A stretch of DNA of 6,151 nucleotides from Verrucomicrobiota bacterium (GTDB lineage Bacteria > Verrucomicrobiota > Verrucomicrobiia > Opitutales > UBA2995): positions 1-6,151 of the forward strand of contig JAPUIL010000419.1 in NCBI GenBank assembly GCA_027297085.1, read 5' to 3'. Both the position numbers and the translations under genes were made by a program. The notes beneath the pieces were generated by a model that saw nothing but the letters and a program-made list of their open reading frames with translations, was not told the origin of the DNA and did no database searches. This document shows positions 1 through 5,276 of this stretch, in pieces; the first letter of the stretch is position 1; every line of letters begins with the position of its first letter.

Positions 1-168
1 AAAACCGAATTTCTGCGCATCATTGATTTGCTGGCTAACCAAGGGGCTGAGGCAGTAATTCTTGGCTGTACCGAAATTGGAATGTTGGTAAGCCAAAGTG
101 ATACCAAAGTAAAACTATTCGACACCACAGTCATTCATGCCGAAAAGGCAGTGGAATATGCAATATAA
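1..168 (+). CDS. Aspartate/glutamate racemase family protein, C-terminal fragment
   Basis: The window opens inside this gene; 55 codons remain before TAA. The visible part holds ILGCTEIGML at residues 20-29 of the fragment, the second catalytic-cysteine motif (GCTEI) of the Asp/Glu/hydantoin racemase superfamily, then the usual end of the family, FDTTVIHAEKAVEYAI. These enzymes use two cysteines to move the alpha proton of an amino acid such as aspartate or glutamate; the first cysteine lies outside the window. The pattern DTT-x-IHA-x-AV fits the YgeA/RacD-type aspartate racemase branch better than MurI, but substrate cannot be read from this fragment. It is cytoplasmic in known members. An 18-bp palindrome begins 20 bases after the stop. 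Confidence 0.85.
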   Translation, partial: KTEFLRIIDLLANQGAEAVILGCTEIGMLVSQSDTKVKLFDTTVIHAEKAVEYAI

Positions 169-188
169 CAGGGCCAATCAACTCGGAT

Positions 189-206
189 AATGTACCGCGG
201 TACATT
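189..206. promoter_or_regulatory. 18-bp perfect palindrome, possible operator
   Basis: AATGTACCGCGGTACATT reads the same on both strands without a mismatch. It lies 20 bases after the racemase stop. No T-run follows, so it is not a standard terminator. Its length and GC-rich centre are like operators of dimeric repressors (LacI- or GntR-type), but the gene it would control is unclear: the next coding sequence downstream is only a GNAT remnant. It could be the relic of a lost promoter. Confidence 0.4.
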
Positions 207-255
207 GCCGGTTATTGGCGACGTTTTGGAAACAATAAGAACATACCTCTGGAGA

Positions 256-342
256 GGGTCACACCTTCAATCCCGCATTGGCATGCACCAGCCGTCGCCT
301 TAGCAGGCTATGGCTAGGCACGGCGATTGCAAGGAATGACCC
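256..342. repeat. Long imperfect inverted repeat, REPIN/MITE-like
   Basis: The outer arms GGGTCACACCTTCAATC (256-272) and GATTGCAAGGAATGACCC (325-342) pair over 15 bp, with one 2x2 internal loop and one bulged C. Inside, 291-304 pairs with 313-324 (GCCGT/ACGGC, GCCT/AGGC, AGC/GCT) with two single-base bulges and an 8-base loop. A smaller GCAT-TGGC-ATGC hairpin sits at about 274-285, giving a three-way branched fold. The element opens with GGGTCA and closes with TGACCC. Such compact elements are typical of REP/REPIN sequences mobilised by Y1 (RAYT) transposases, or of MITEs. No transposase is visible here, so the class is inference. Confidence 0.55.
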
Positions 343-434
343 CGACCCCGGCCTTGCTTCGATAATTCATCAATAAACTGCTTAACTTAGGACCATTCCG
401 GTCTGTCCCTTTCTGCGAATTAACGAAATCATCT

Positions 435-599
435 ATGATCGAAGGCCCTCGAGTTATACTACGCCAGTGGAAAACATCCGATCCGGTCCTATGTGCATCT
501 GTGAATGCCGACCCGGTAGCGATGCGCTATTTTATTAAAACTTCCACGCTTGAAAAAATCAGAACGGCGCCGTCCTCCAAATCGATTTTCAGAACGTAA
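435..599 (+). pseudogene. GNAT (RimJ/RimL-type) acetyltransferase N-terminal remnant
   Basis: From ATG 435 a 54-codon frame reads MIEGPRVILRQWKTSD, then NADPVAMRYFIKTSTLEK, before TAA at 597. This matches the start of RimJ/RimL-like N-acetyltransferases, whose first 40 residues typically read R-x-x-LR-x-W-x-x-SD ... NADPEVMRYF-x-x-x-LT-x-E-x-S. The match ends near residue 40. The rest of the fold, including the acetyl-CoA loop, is missing, and the frame runs into the palindromic element at 566-645. No continuation appears in the other frames as far as 780. I read it as a gene whose 3' part was lost or replaced, although the short frame could still be translated. Confidence 0.6.
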
Positions 600-645
600 T
601 AAATACGTTCACCCACCTGACTTCGTAGGTTTGGAAGACGCCGCC
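566..645. repeat. Nested palindromic element
   Basis: The outer arms 566-583 (GGCGCCGTCCTCCAAATC) and 628-645 (GGTTTGGAAGACGCCGCC) are complementary at 15 of 18 positions. In the middle, GAACGTA (592-598) and TACGTTC (604-610) form a perfect 7-bp stem with a 5-base loop. The left border is itself a 10-bp palindrome, ACGGCGCCGT (564-573). The element supplies the stop codon of the GNAT remnant. No terminator T-run is present. It looks like a short mobile or REP-type palindrome rather than a transcription signal; the family was not recognised. Confidence 0.5.
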
Positions 646-756
646 GCCCGCTTTATAAGCACTTGGGTAAAATCCTCGTACGTTAAGAGCACCTATCAAC
701 TATGAGGCGAATTATTAAACTGGTTTTGAGGAGGACGACCGTCAATATTTCCTTCA

Positions 757-775
757 CAAATATTTTATATATTTG
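757..775. repeat. AT-rich inverted repeat
   Basis: CAAATAT (757-763) and ATATTTG (769-775) form a perfect 7-bp inverted repeat around a 5-base spacer. It lies about 40 bases beyond the 3' end of the minus-strand small RNA unit. It may be a regulator site or a chance feature of AT-rich sequence; no gene start follows it convincingly. Confidence 0.25.
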
Positions 776-813
776 GGCAGTTTAACTTTCGCTATATCGA
801 GAAATCGGTACAC

Positions 814-833
814 AAAAAAGCCCCCGAAGGGGC
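814..833 (-). terminator. Rho-independent terminator of the small RNA
   Basis: On the minus strand GCCCC-TTCG-GGGGC (833 down to 820) is a 5-bp GC-only stem capped by a C(UUCG)G tetraloop, followed directly by six T residues (819-814). This is a textbook intrinsic terminator. It can only serve a transcript coming from higher coordinates, which points to the minus-strand RNA below. Confidence 0.85.
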
Positions 834-1020
834 AATGGTGTACCCACTATTGTGCCGTGTGCTTCAGTTGCCCGATACCTTTATCGGTAAGGTGGGTGCT
901 TTCCTTTGGACTTTTGTCTTCCGATTTACGGCCTGACAGCCATCCAAGAGGGTCAAACTCCCGGTATAAAGAACTAAAGGATTTGGACGTTCGTTGCACT
1001 TCGAACACAGCAGAATACGA
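814..1020 (-). ncRNA. ssrS: 6S RNA (candidate)
   Basis: 6S RNA mimics an open promoter and binds the sigma-70 RNA polymerase holoenzyme. This minus-strand unit has a promoter at 1054-1027, a predicted 5' end near 1020, and a UUCG terminator, giving about 190-205 nt, the usual 6S size. The ends pair: 1017-1005 with 860-848 makes 12 pairs with one C-C mismatch and one G-U. On the 3' side of the central bubble, ACC-TT-ACCGATAAAGGTATCGG (about 893-872) forms a 6-bp hairpin, CCGATA/TATCGG, placed as the ACCTTGAACC-AAGG-GGTTCAAGG-type hairpin is in E. coli 6S RNA. Further in, UCCUUU pairs with AAAGGA to start the terminal arm, and AUGGC/GCCGU makes a small hairpin. I saw no tmRNA, RNase P or SRP RNA signature. 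The RNA gene itself is more certain than the 6S name. Confidence 0.68.
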
Positions 1021-1026
1021 GATAAA

Positions 1027-1054
1027 ATCCTAGGTTATTGAAAGAGTCCGTCAA
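1027..1054 (-). promoter_or_regulatory. Sigma-70-type promoter of the small RNA
   Basis: On the minus strand, TTGACG (1054-1049, five of six consensus bases) and TAGGAT (1032-1027, four of six) are separated by 16 bases. The predicted transcription start is near 1020, just before the 5' arm of the RNA's closing stem. A small inverted repeat, AAGTA-TTT-TACTT (1075-1087), lies upstream and may bind a regulator. Confidence 0.65.
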
Positions 1055-1161
1055 CGGCGAACCGACAAATTCCAAAGTATTTTACTTAAGAACAATAAGT
1101 TAGCTTCCGGGAAAGAAATGAGTTGATCCCCAGACCTCCAAGCGCTTAATGGCACCCCACA

Positions 1162-1302
1162 ATGGATAAAGTTCCTCAACCCGCTGATTCACAGCAACAA
1201 AACGAAAAACCAAAGAAGCAACGCAAGCCTTGGCCCATGCGTTGGGTGATACTTTTTATTCTGAGTTACCTGGCTATTTATACCTACTGGAGACTGAAAT
1301 AA
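1162..1302 (+). CDS. Small single-span membrane protein
   Basis: A 46-residue frame from ATG 1162 to TAA 1300-1302. Residues 1-27 are polar and rich in Gln and Lys (QQQNEKPKKQRKP at 11-23). Residues 28-43 (WVILFILSYLAIYTYW) form one hydrophobic segment, and the protein ends in RLK. The positive charges before the segment suggest the N-terminus stays in the cytoplasm. The stop is one base before the argA start, and the gene carries argA's likely ribosome site (GGAG at 1289-1292), so the two are probably co-transcribed and translationally coupled. No Shine-Dalgarno sequence precedes ATG 1162; the only nearby alternative, ATG 1149, is closed after six codons. No family recognised. Supported by composition, a plausible membrane segment and tight spacing. 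Confidence 0.65.
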   Translation: MDKVPQPADSQQQNEKPKKQRKPWPMRWVILFILSYLAIYTYWRLK

Positions 1303-1303
1303 A

Positions 1304-2617
1304 ATGGCCGATTCTATCGCAGATTCCATTTCCGAAATCAAACCTACCGACTTGAGGGGTATTCTGAAATACGTACCGATGTTTCAGAACCAGGTTTTCG
1401 TGATATCCGTGGATGGCGGGATCGTCAGAGACCCACTTTTTAACAGCCTCCTTCTGGACATCGCTGTACTGCGAAACCTGCACATTCGAGTTATCCTGGC
1501 ATTTGGAATAGGCCAACCGTTGCGCAACCTGGCGGATGAAAACAAGTCCGGGATATCCGACGTTCACGGCATAGGCAAAATAGACTCCACTGCTCTGCAA
1601 CTGGCGATCAAGGCAGCCGCCAATTTGTCGCATCTGATTATGCAAGGTCTGACAAAAATGGGCATCAAATGTGCAACCACCAATGCAGTCCGTGCCACAT
1701 CAGTCGGAATTATTAAAGGTGAAGACCAGCTCTCCCTGGGAAAAGTCGACAAGGTAGATATCGAACCACTTCAACAGCTTCTTAACAACCATATGGTTCC
1801 AGTCATTTCACCCATCGCCTTTGACCGCGATGGGGATAGCCTGCGATTGGATTCCGATCACTTAGGCACCGAAGTAGCGGTCGCCATTTCAGCCTCCAAG
1901 ATTCTTTTTATCACAGCTCATTCGGGACTGACCATCGATGGTAAGTTTTACCGGGCTCTCGAAACAGAGCAGCTGCGGACTTTGATCAAAGCTCACGGCT
2001 CTGAGCTCCAACCAGCCATTCGGCGAAAATGCAAATTCGCGCTTCGAGCGTTGGATGGAGGTGTGTCGCGCGTGCATATTCTCGACGGTCTTGAGGCGGA
2101 CAGTTTACTGAACGAGGTATTTTCATCCGTCGGTGTCGGAACCCTTTTCTATAACAACGAATACTTAAAAATCCGTTGGGCACGCGCCAGTGATGCGCAA
2201 TCCCTATTCGACCTGACTCGCGAATCCACCGAAAACGAGGAACTGGCCGAAAGATCGCTCAAACAGATTGAGGACCGAATTGACTCTTACTTTGTGTATG
2301 AAATCGATGGCTACATTCTCGGATGCGGAAGCCTGGTTTCGTATGCTGGCTCAAACACCTTCGAACTTGCATCGCTGATTGTTAAGCAGACTCAAGCAGG
2401 AAAAGGAATCGGTCAGAAACTAGTCAAATTCGCCGAAGAAAAAGCCACGCAAAAAGGCGGAAAAACGCTAGCCGCACTGAGCACACAAACCTTTCCGTTT
2501 TTTATAAAGAAATGCGGCTTTTCCGAAGGATCGATGGAAGATCTTCCCGAAGAACGCGCTGAACAATTGAAAGCAAGTCAGCGTAATTCCAAGATTTTAA
2601 TAAAAGAACTGTCGTAA
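1304..2617 (+). CDS. argA: Amino-acid N-acetyltransferase (N-acetylglutamate synthase)
   Basis: Catalyses acetyl-CoA + L-glutamate to N-acetylglutamate, the first step of arginine biosynthesis, in the cytoplasm. The 437 residues match the two-domain E. coli ArgA (443). An amino-acid-kinase-like domain spans about 15-285 (FVISVDGG at 32-39, ILAFGIGQP at 64-72). This domain usually binds arginine for feedback inhibition and is not a working kinase in ArgA. A GNAT domain spans about 289-437, with IRWARASDA at 290-298, the acetyl-CoA loop AGKGIGQKL at 365-373, and the ArgA-type ending DLPEERAEQ ... QRNSKILIKEL. The position normally held by Arg or Gln at the start of the acetyl-CoA loop is Ala365, a mild departure. 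Start ATG 1304 has GGAG 11 bases upstream and follows the small membrane gene by one base. No other arg genes are in view. Confidence 0.88.
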   Translation: MADSIADSISEIKPTDLRGILKYVPMFQNQVFVISVDGGIVRDPLFNSLLLDIAVLRNLHIRVILAFGIGQPLRNLADENKSGISDVHGIGKIDSTALQLAIKAAANLSHLIMQGLTKMGIKCATTNAVRATSVGIIKGEDQLSLGKVDKVDIEPLQQLLNNHMVPVISPIAFDRDGDSLRLDSDHLGTEVAVAISASKILFITAHSGLTIDGKFYRALETEQLRTLIKAHGSELQPAIRRKCKFALRALDGGVSRVHILDGLEADSLLNEVFSSVGVGTLFYNNEYLKIRWARASDAQSLFDLTRESTENEELAERSLKQIEDRIDSYFVYEIDGYILGCGSLVSYAGSNTFELASLIVKQTQAGKGIGQKLVKFAEEKATQKGGKTLAALSTQTFPFFIKKCGFSEGSMEDLPEERAEQLKASQRNSKILIKELS

Positions 2618-2667
2618 TGCGTCAACGACACCAAGGAGACAGACAAAATAATTTCCATAGCAGGGTA

Positions 2668-2682
2668 AGAGCTTTTAGCTCT
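2668..2682. terminator. Hairpin between convergent argA and mpl
   Basis: AGAGCT-TTT-AGCTCT is a perfect 6-bp stem with a 3-base loop, in the short gap between the argA stop (2617) and the distal end of mpl (2695). The site suits a bidirectional terminator for the two convergent genes, but neither side has a proper T-run, so it may act poorly or need Rho. Confidence 0.4.
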
Positions 2683-2694
2683 GCCTCCGTACCT

Positions 2695-2901
2695 TCAACT
2701 TAATCCATCTAAATACTCCTTCAACGGCTCCCCGAATGAACCGTTGGTAAACAAGAGCACCAGCCTTTTATTTTCCCCACTCAAAGCGGCCAGGTCGCCA
2801 AATAGGTCTTCTTTGCTAGCGAAAGCCTTGGACGAACAATTTTCCGAGGAGAGAACTTCTACCCTCCCCTGCGGATCAATCCGCTTTTCAACCGAATAAA
2901 G
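2695..2901 (-). pseudogene. mpl: Severed C-terminal part of Mpl, beyond the in-frame TAG
   Basis: After the TAG at 2902-2904 the same frame stays open for 68 more codons to TGA at 2695-2697. It reads LYSVEKRIDPQG at the start and ends with RLVLLFTNGSFGEPLKEYL. The end matches the last strand and helix of Mpl C-terminal domains (E. coli: ILVMSNGGFGGIHQKLL). With this part the protein would have about 470 residues, close to E. coli Mpl (457). The preserved frame and family ending show that one nonsense codon, not a frameshift or deletion, separates it from the rest. Confidence 0.75.
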
Positions 2902-4107
2902 CTACCCACGGTGTACCGGTGAAATCAATACCGTGTCGGCATGGCCTAACGCCTCTGTGAATTCTGCTTGAAGCACATTGGTTGCGGCGGTGTTACTCCG
3001 CGGTTCAAACACGGCCACAATCTCATGCTCAGGAAAACAATTGCGAAAAGAATCCAAGCATAAACGAATAGCAGTCGGATGGTGAGCAAAGTCTTCAACC
3101 ACCTGCAAGTTGCTTGACTTGAATAATACATCCTGTCGTCTCGCCACGCCTCCATATTCCCGAAAATCCGCCTGGCTCAAGAATGGGCCAGGGTTATCTG
3201 AATCGTTTGCAAATCCGGCAGCCAACAATGCCATCGTCACATTGCAGGCATTAAAGATTCCGTTGAGGCCCGTTTGGATCGGCCATCGTTCATCATTTGG
3301 GCCGTTGATAGTAAAAGTACTTTCCCCTGATTTTTCGCCAAATTCCGAAATCACATAATCGTTATTATCCACCGTACCAACAAAAACTACGCGCGTCCAT
3401 TCTACCGGAAGCAGCTCACGCACTACCGGATCATCACCATTGGCCAGAATCAACCCGTTGTCCGGCACAATACGAATCAGGTGATTAAAAGTTCGTTTCA
3501 CATCGGCCAGATCGCGAAAAATATCCGCATGATCAAATTCGATGTTATTGATCACCAAAATATCGGGCCGGTAATGAATAAACTTACTCCGTTTATCAAA
3601 AAACGCGGAATCGTATTCATCGCCTTCCAAAACAAATGAGCTGTCTTCATTGCCCAGCTCAGATCCGGATTCCAATGAATAGGGCACACCACCAATTAGC
3701 CAACCGGGATTCTGATCCGCTTGTTTTAACAACCAGGCAGTCAGCGCGGTGGTGGTTGTTTTTCCGTGAGTACCGGTGATCACAATCCGTTTCCGATCTC
3801 TCAAAAGCTGGTTTCCAATCAGATCCGGTAAGCTCACAAAAGGAAACTGCTTGGACCTCAATAAGAATTCCACTTCGGGATTGCCGCGGGTTACCGCATT
3901 GCCCACAACCACCAGGTCGGGTTGAAAATCTACCAGGATTTGTTTATCCCACCCTAGGAGAACCTCAATGCCAGCCTCATCCAACACGGTACTCATTGGT
4001 GGATAAATACCTTTATCTGAACCACCCACTGCATGACCGGAACGCTGCATCAATACGGCCACGTTTCCCATGGCGGTGCCGCAGATCCCTATAAAATAGA
4101 TTCTCAT
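2902..4107 (-). CDS. mpl: UDP-MurNAc:tripeptide ligase Mpl, cut short by an in-frame TAG
   Basis: Mpl joins the recycled peptide L-Ala-gamma-D-Glu-meso-DAP to UDP-MurNAc using ATP, in cytoplasmic peptidoglycan recycling. The 401 residues show the Mur-ligase order: N-terminal nucleotide-fold MRIYFIGICGTAMG (1-14), ATP P-loop TGTHGKTTTT (111-120), the Mpl-type EGDEYDSAFFDKRSKF (161-176), NNIEFDHADIF (187-197), GGVARRQDV (319-327), DFAHHP (339-344) and EPRSNT (368-373). The EGDEYD-FFDKR and EFDHADIF signatures favour Mpl over MurC. I place the start at ATG 4107, which gives the family's normal MRI-x-x-x-GICGT beginning; an upstream in-frame ATG at 4146 would add 13 atypical residues. The product stops after SPVHRG, losing the last strand-helix unit with the Asn-Gly loop, so activity is doubtful unless TAG is read through. 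It faces argA convergently and the phosphatase-rpiB pair divergently. Confidence 0.85.
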   Translation of the reverse strand: MRIYFIGICGTAMGNVAVLMQRSGHAVGGSDKGIYPPMSTVLDEAGIEVLLGWDKQILVDFQPDLVVVGNAVTRGNPEVEFLLRSKQFPFVSLPDLIGNQLLRDRKRIVITGTHGKTTTTALTAWLLKQADQNPGWLIGGVPYSLESGSELGNEDSSFVLEGDEYDSAFFDKRSKFIHYRPDILVINNIEFDHADIFRDLADVKRTFNHLIRIVPDNGLILANGDDPVVRELLPVEWTRVVFVGTVDNNDYVISEFGEKSGESTFTINGPNDERWPIQTGLNGIFNACNVTMALLAAGFANDSDNPGPFLSQADFREYGGVARRQDVLFKSSNLQVVEDFAHHPTAIRLCLDSFRNCFPEHEIVAVFEPRSNTAATNVLQAEFTEALGHADTVLISPVHRG

Positions 4108-4263
4108 GCAAATTCCAACAACGCCAAGTACCTCATGAAGAATCAAGAACAGATTTTGTTCGATCTGATTTCTTCAACGGCATCCGGCCATGAAGGGTTC
4201 TTTTTTTTGCCGGCCGCCGGACTTTTAGGCTGACAGCAAGCGTTTCCCGCATCTCAATGTGCC

Positions 4264-4269
4264 TATTAT
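4264..4269 (+). promoter_or_regulatory. Possible -10 box for the phosphatase-rpiB pair
   Basis: TATTAT matches five of six bases of the -10 consensus and ends ten bases before the TTG start at 4279, which would make the mRNA nearly leaderless. No good -35 is found at the right distance (a CTGACA at 4230-4235 is too far upstream). The nearby run of eight T (4201-4208) is not preceded by a convincing hairpin. Confidence 0.25.
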
Positions 4270-4278
4270 TCTCCGACT

Positions 4279-4776
4279 TTGAAAGCTCCCGTGCCAGGAA
4301 CCGTATTATTTATTTGTACAGGTAATACCTGCCGCAGCCCTATGGCCGAACGGTTATTGAAGCACGCGTTGATGGCGGAGAAAGAACCTCTTAACCAGCT
4401 GGAAATCTTATCCGCTGGTGTTGCCGCTGGAAATGGATATCCGGCCTCATCCAACTCCGTGGCAGCCCTAAATAAAGTGGGTATTGATTTAAATGATCAC
4501 CTGACAACCCAGGTGACCGAAGCATTGTTGAACAAAGCAAATTATATTTTTGGCATGACCCGAGGCCACATCGAATCGGCCCGTTACATGATGGATGAGC
4601 AGGATAACGATCGGATCTTTCTAATGCGGGAATTTATTGAGGGTGTAGAGAATCTGGAAATCACTGACCCGTTCGGCAGAGGTTTTGCTGACTATGAGAA
4701 TGCGCGTGACTCTATGGTCGAAGCCATTCCCAGCCTCATCCAGTTTCTTATTATCAAATTTCCAAAAGAATCATGA
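4279..4776 (+). CDS. Low-molecular-weight protein phosphatase
   Basis: Cytoplasmic LMW phosphatases remove phosphate from protein tyrosine or, in the YwlE branch, from arginine. The 165-residue protein has the signature loop VLFICTGNTCRSPMAE (9-24) with nucleophile Cys13 and Arg19, and the general acid in ITDPFG (Asp130). The loop residue Thr17 equals the Thr that sets phospho-arginine preference in B. subtilis YwlE (CTGNTCRS), so phospho-arginine is a real alternative substrate; the sequence alone does not decide. The start is TTG 4279: no in-frame ATG occurs between the upstream stop (4231) and the signature loop; GTG 4291 is a second option. The stop overlaps the rpiB start as ATGA, the same phosphatase-rpiB order as ywlE-ywlF of B. 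subtilis. Confidence 0.88.
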   Translation: MKAPVPGTVLFICTGNTCRSPMAERLLKHALMAEKEPLNQLEILSAGVAAGNGYPASSNSVAALNKVGIDLNDHLTTQVTEALLNKANYIFGMTRGHIESARYMMDEQDNDRIFLMREFIEGVENLEITDPFGRGFADYENARDSMVEAIPSLIQFLIIKFPKES

Positions 4777-5222
4777 AAATAAGCGTTGGAACCGATCATG
4801 GAGGAGTTGATCTCCGCGAAAAATTGGTGAGCTTCCTCAAAGACGAGGGACACGAAGTCCTTGATCACGGGACATTTGATCGACAATCGGTTGACTATCC
4901 TGATTACGCGCAGAAGGTCTGCCAGGATGTTTCCTCACGTCAGGCGGATTACGGCTTACTCATCTGCAAATCTGGCATTGGCATGAGCATCAGCGCCAAC
5001 AAGGTGCCTGGCATTCGGGCCGCGTTGGTAGGATTTGACGAAGATGCGGCCATCACTCGCCAACACAACAACTCCAACGTGCTGGTTCTTTCGGGAAAAC
5101 ATACTTCGGACCAACAGGCATATCACCGGATCAAAGCATTTATCGGAACTGACTTCGAAGGCGGACGCCATGCCCGAAGGGTGGACAAAATGGAGCCTTC
5201 CGAAAATCAAGGATGCGAATAA
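4773..5222 (+). CDS. rpiB: Ribose-5-phosphate isomerase B
   Basis: Interconverts ribose 5-phosphate and ribulose 5-phosphate in the cytoplasmic pentose phosphate pathway. The 149 residues match the RpiB/LacAB family length. Visible motifs are GTDHGG (6-11, phosphate/ring-opening Asp8-His9), DYPDYA (41-46), catalytic Cys65 in LLICKSGIGMSISANK (62-77), RQHNNSNVLVLSG (96-108, with His98) and FEGGRHARRV (128-137). The usual C-G-T/S-G-x-G loop reads C-K-S-G-I-G: Lys66 replaces the common Gly and Ser67 the common Thr. This is a variation next to the active site; Cys65 is kept. ATG 4773 overlaps the phosphatase stop, and no Shine-Dalgarno is present, so translation is probably coupled. The C-terminal MEPSENQGCE is a short unstructured tail. 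Confidence 0.93.
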   Translation: MKISVGTDHGGVDLREKLVSFLKDEGHEVLDHGTFDRQSVDYPDYAQKVCQDVSSRQADYGLLICKSGIGMSISANKVPGIRAALVGFDEDAAITRQHNNSNVLVLSGKHTSDQQAYHRIKAFIGTDFEGGRHARRVDKMEPSENQGCE

Positions 5223-5276
5223 CGTCAACTTTAGAATTGAAACCAACGCCAAATAATCGATCTATACACGTGCAAT

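Larger units (their letters stand above)
169..813. other. Gene-poor stretch with structured repeats and a gene remnant
   Basis: No intact protein gene is visible on either strand here. The stretch holds an 18-bp palindrome, a long branched hairpin, the beginning of a GNAT acetyltransferase with no continuation, a second nested inverted repeat, and an AT-rich inverted repeat, each listed separately. The mix of folded repeats and a broken gene suggests old insertion and deletion events between the racemase gene and the small RNA gene. I see nothing recognisable in about 206-255 or 650-756. Confidence 0.6.

Noticed and set aside
256..342. Integron attC site
   Set aside because: The fold is cassette-like, but the conserved R' core GTTRRRY and its partner are absent, and no cassette array or integrase is visible.
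703..786. 27-residue plus-strand frame starting ATGAGGCG
   Set aside because: Too short, no ribosome site, no similarity; AT-rich inverted repeat lies inside it.
814..1020. tmRNA, RNase P RNA or SRP RNA as identity of the small RNA
   Set aside because: No tRNA-like ends or tag frame, no RNase P core (GAGGAAAGTC-type) and no SRP GGAAGGAAGCAGC-type loop; length and folding fit 6S better.
773..1033. 86-codon plus-strand frame from TTG
   Set aside because: It lies antisense over the small RNA, its promoter and terminator; composition is not protein-like (many Ser, Arg, Cys, no domain).
2695..2904. Frameshift as cause of the short mpl
   Set aside because: The C-terminal remainder is in the same frame as the rest, so a nonsense codon explains it without an indel.
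4107..4146. Upstream ATG (4146) as the start of mpl
   Set aside because: It adds 13 residues before the canonical MRI...GICGT beginning of the family.
4198..4225. Terminator at the T8 run and CCGG-CCG-CCGG hairpin
   Set aside because: The T-run precedes the hairpin on the plus strand and only four T follow it; on the minus strand the run becomes A residues. No gene ends here.
4135..4233. 32-residue plus-strand frame (ATG 4135 to TGA 4233)
   Set aside because: Sits in the divergent gap between mpl and the phosphatase, includes a run of eight T giving Phe repeats, has no ribosome site and no recognisable features.
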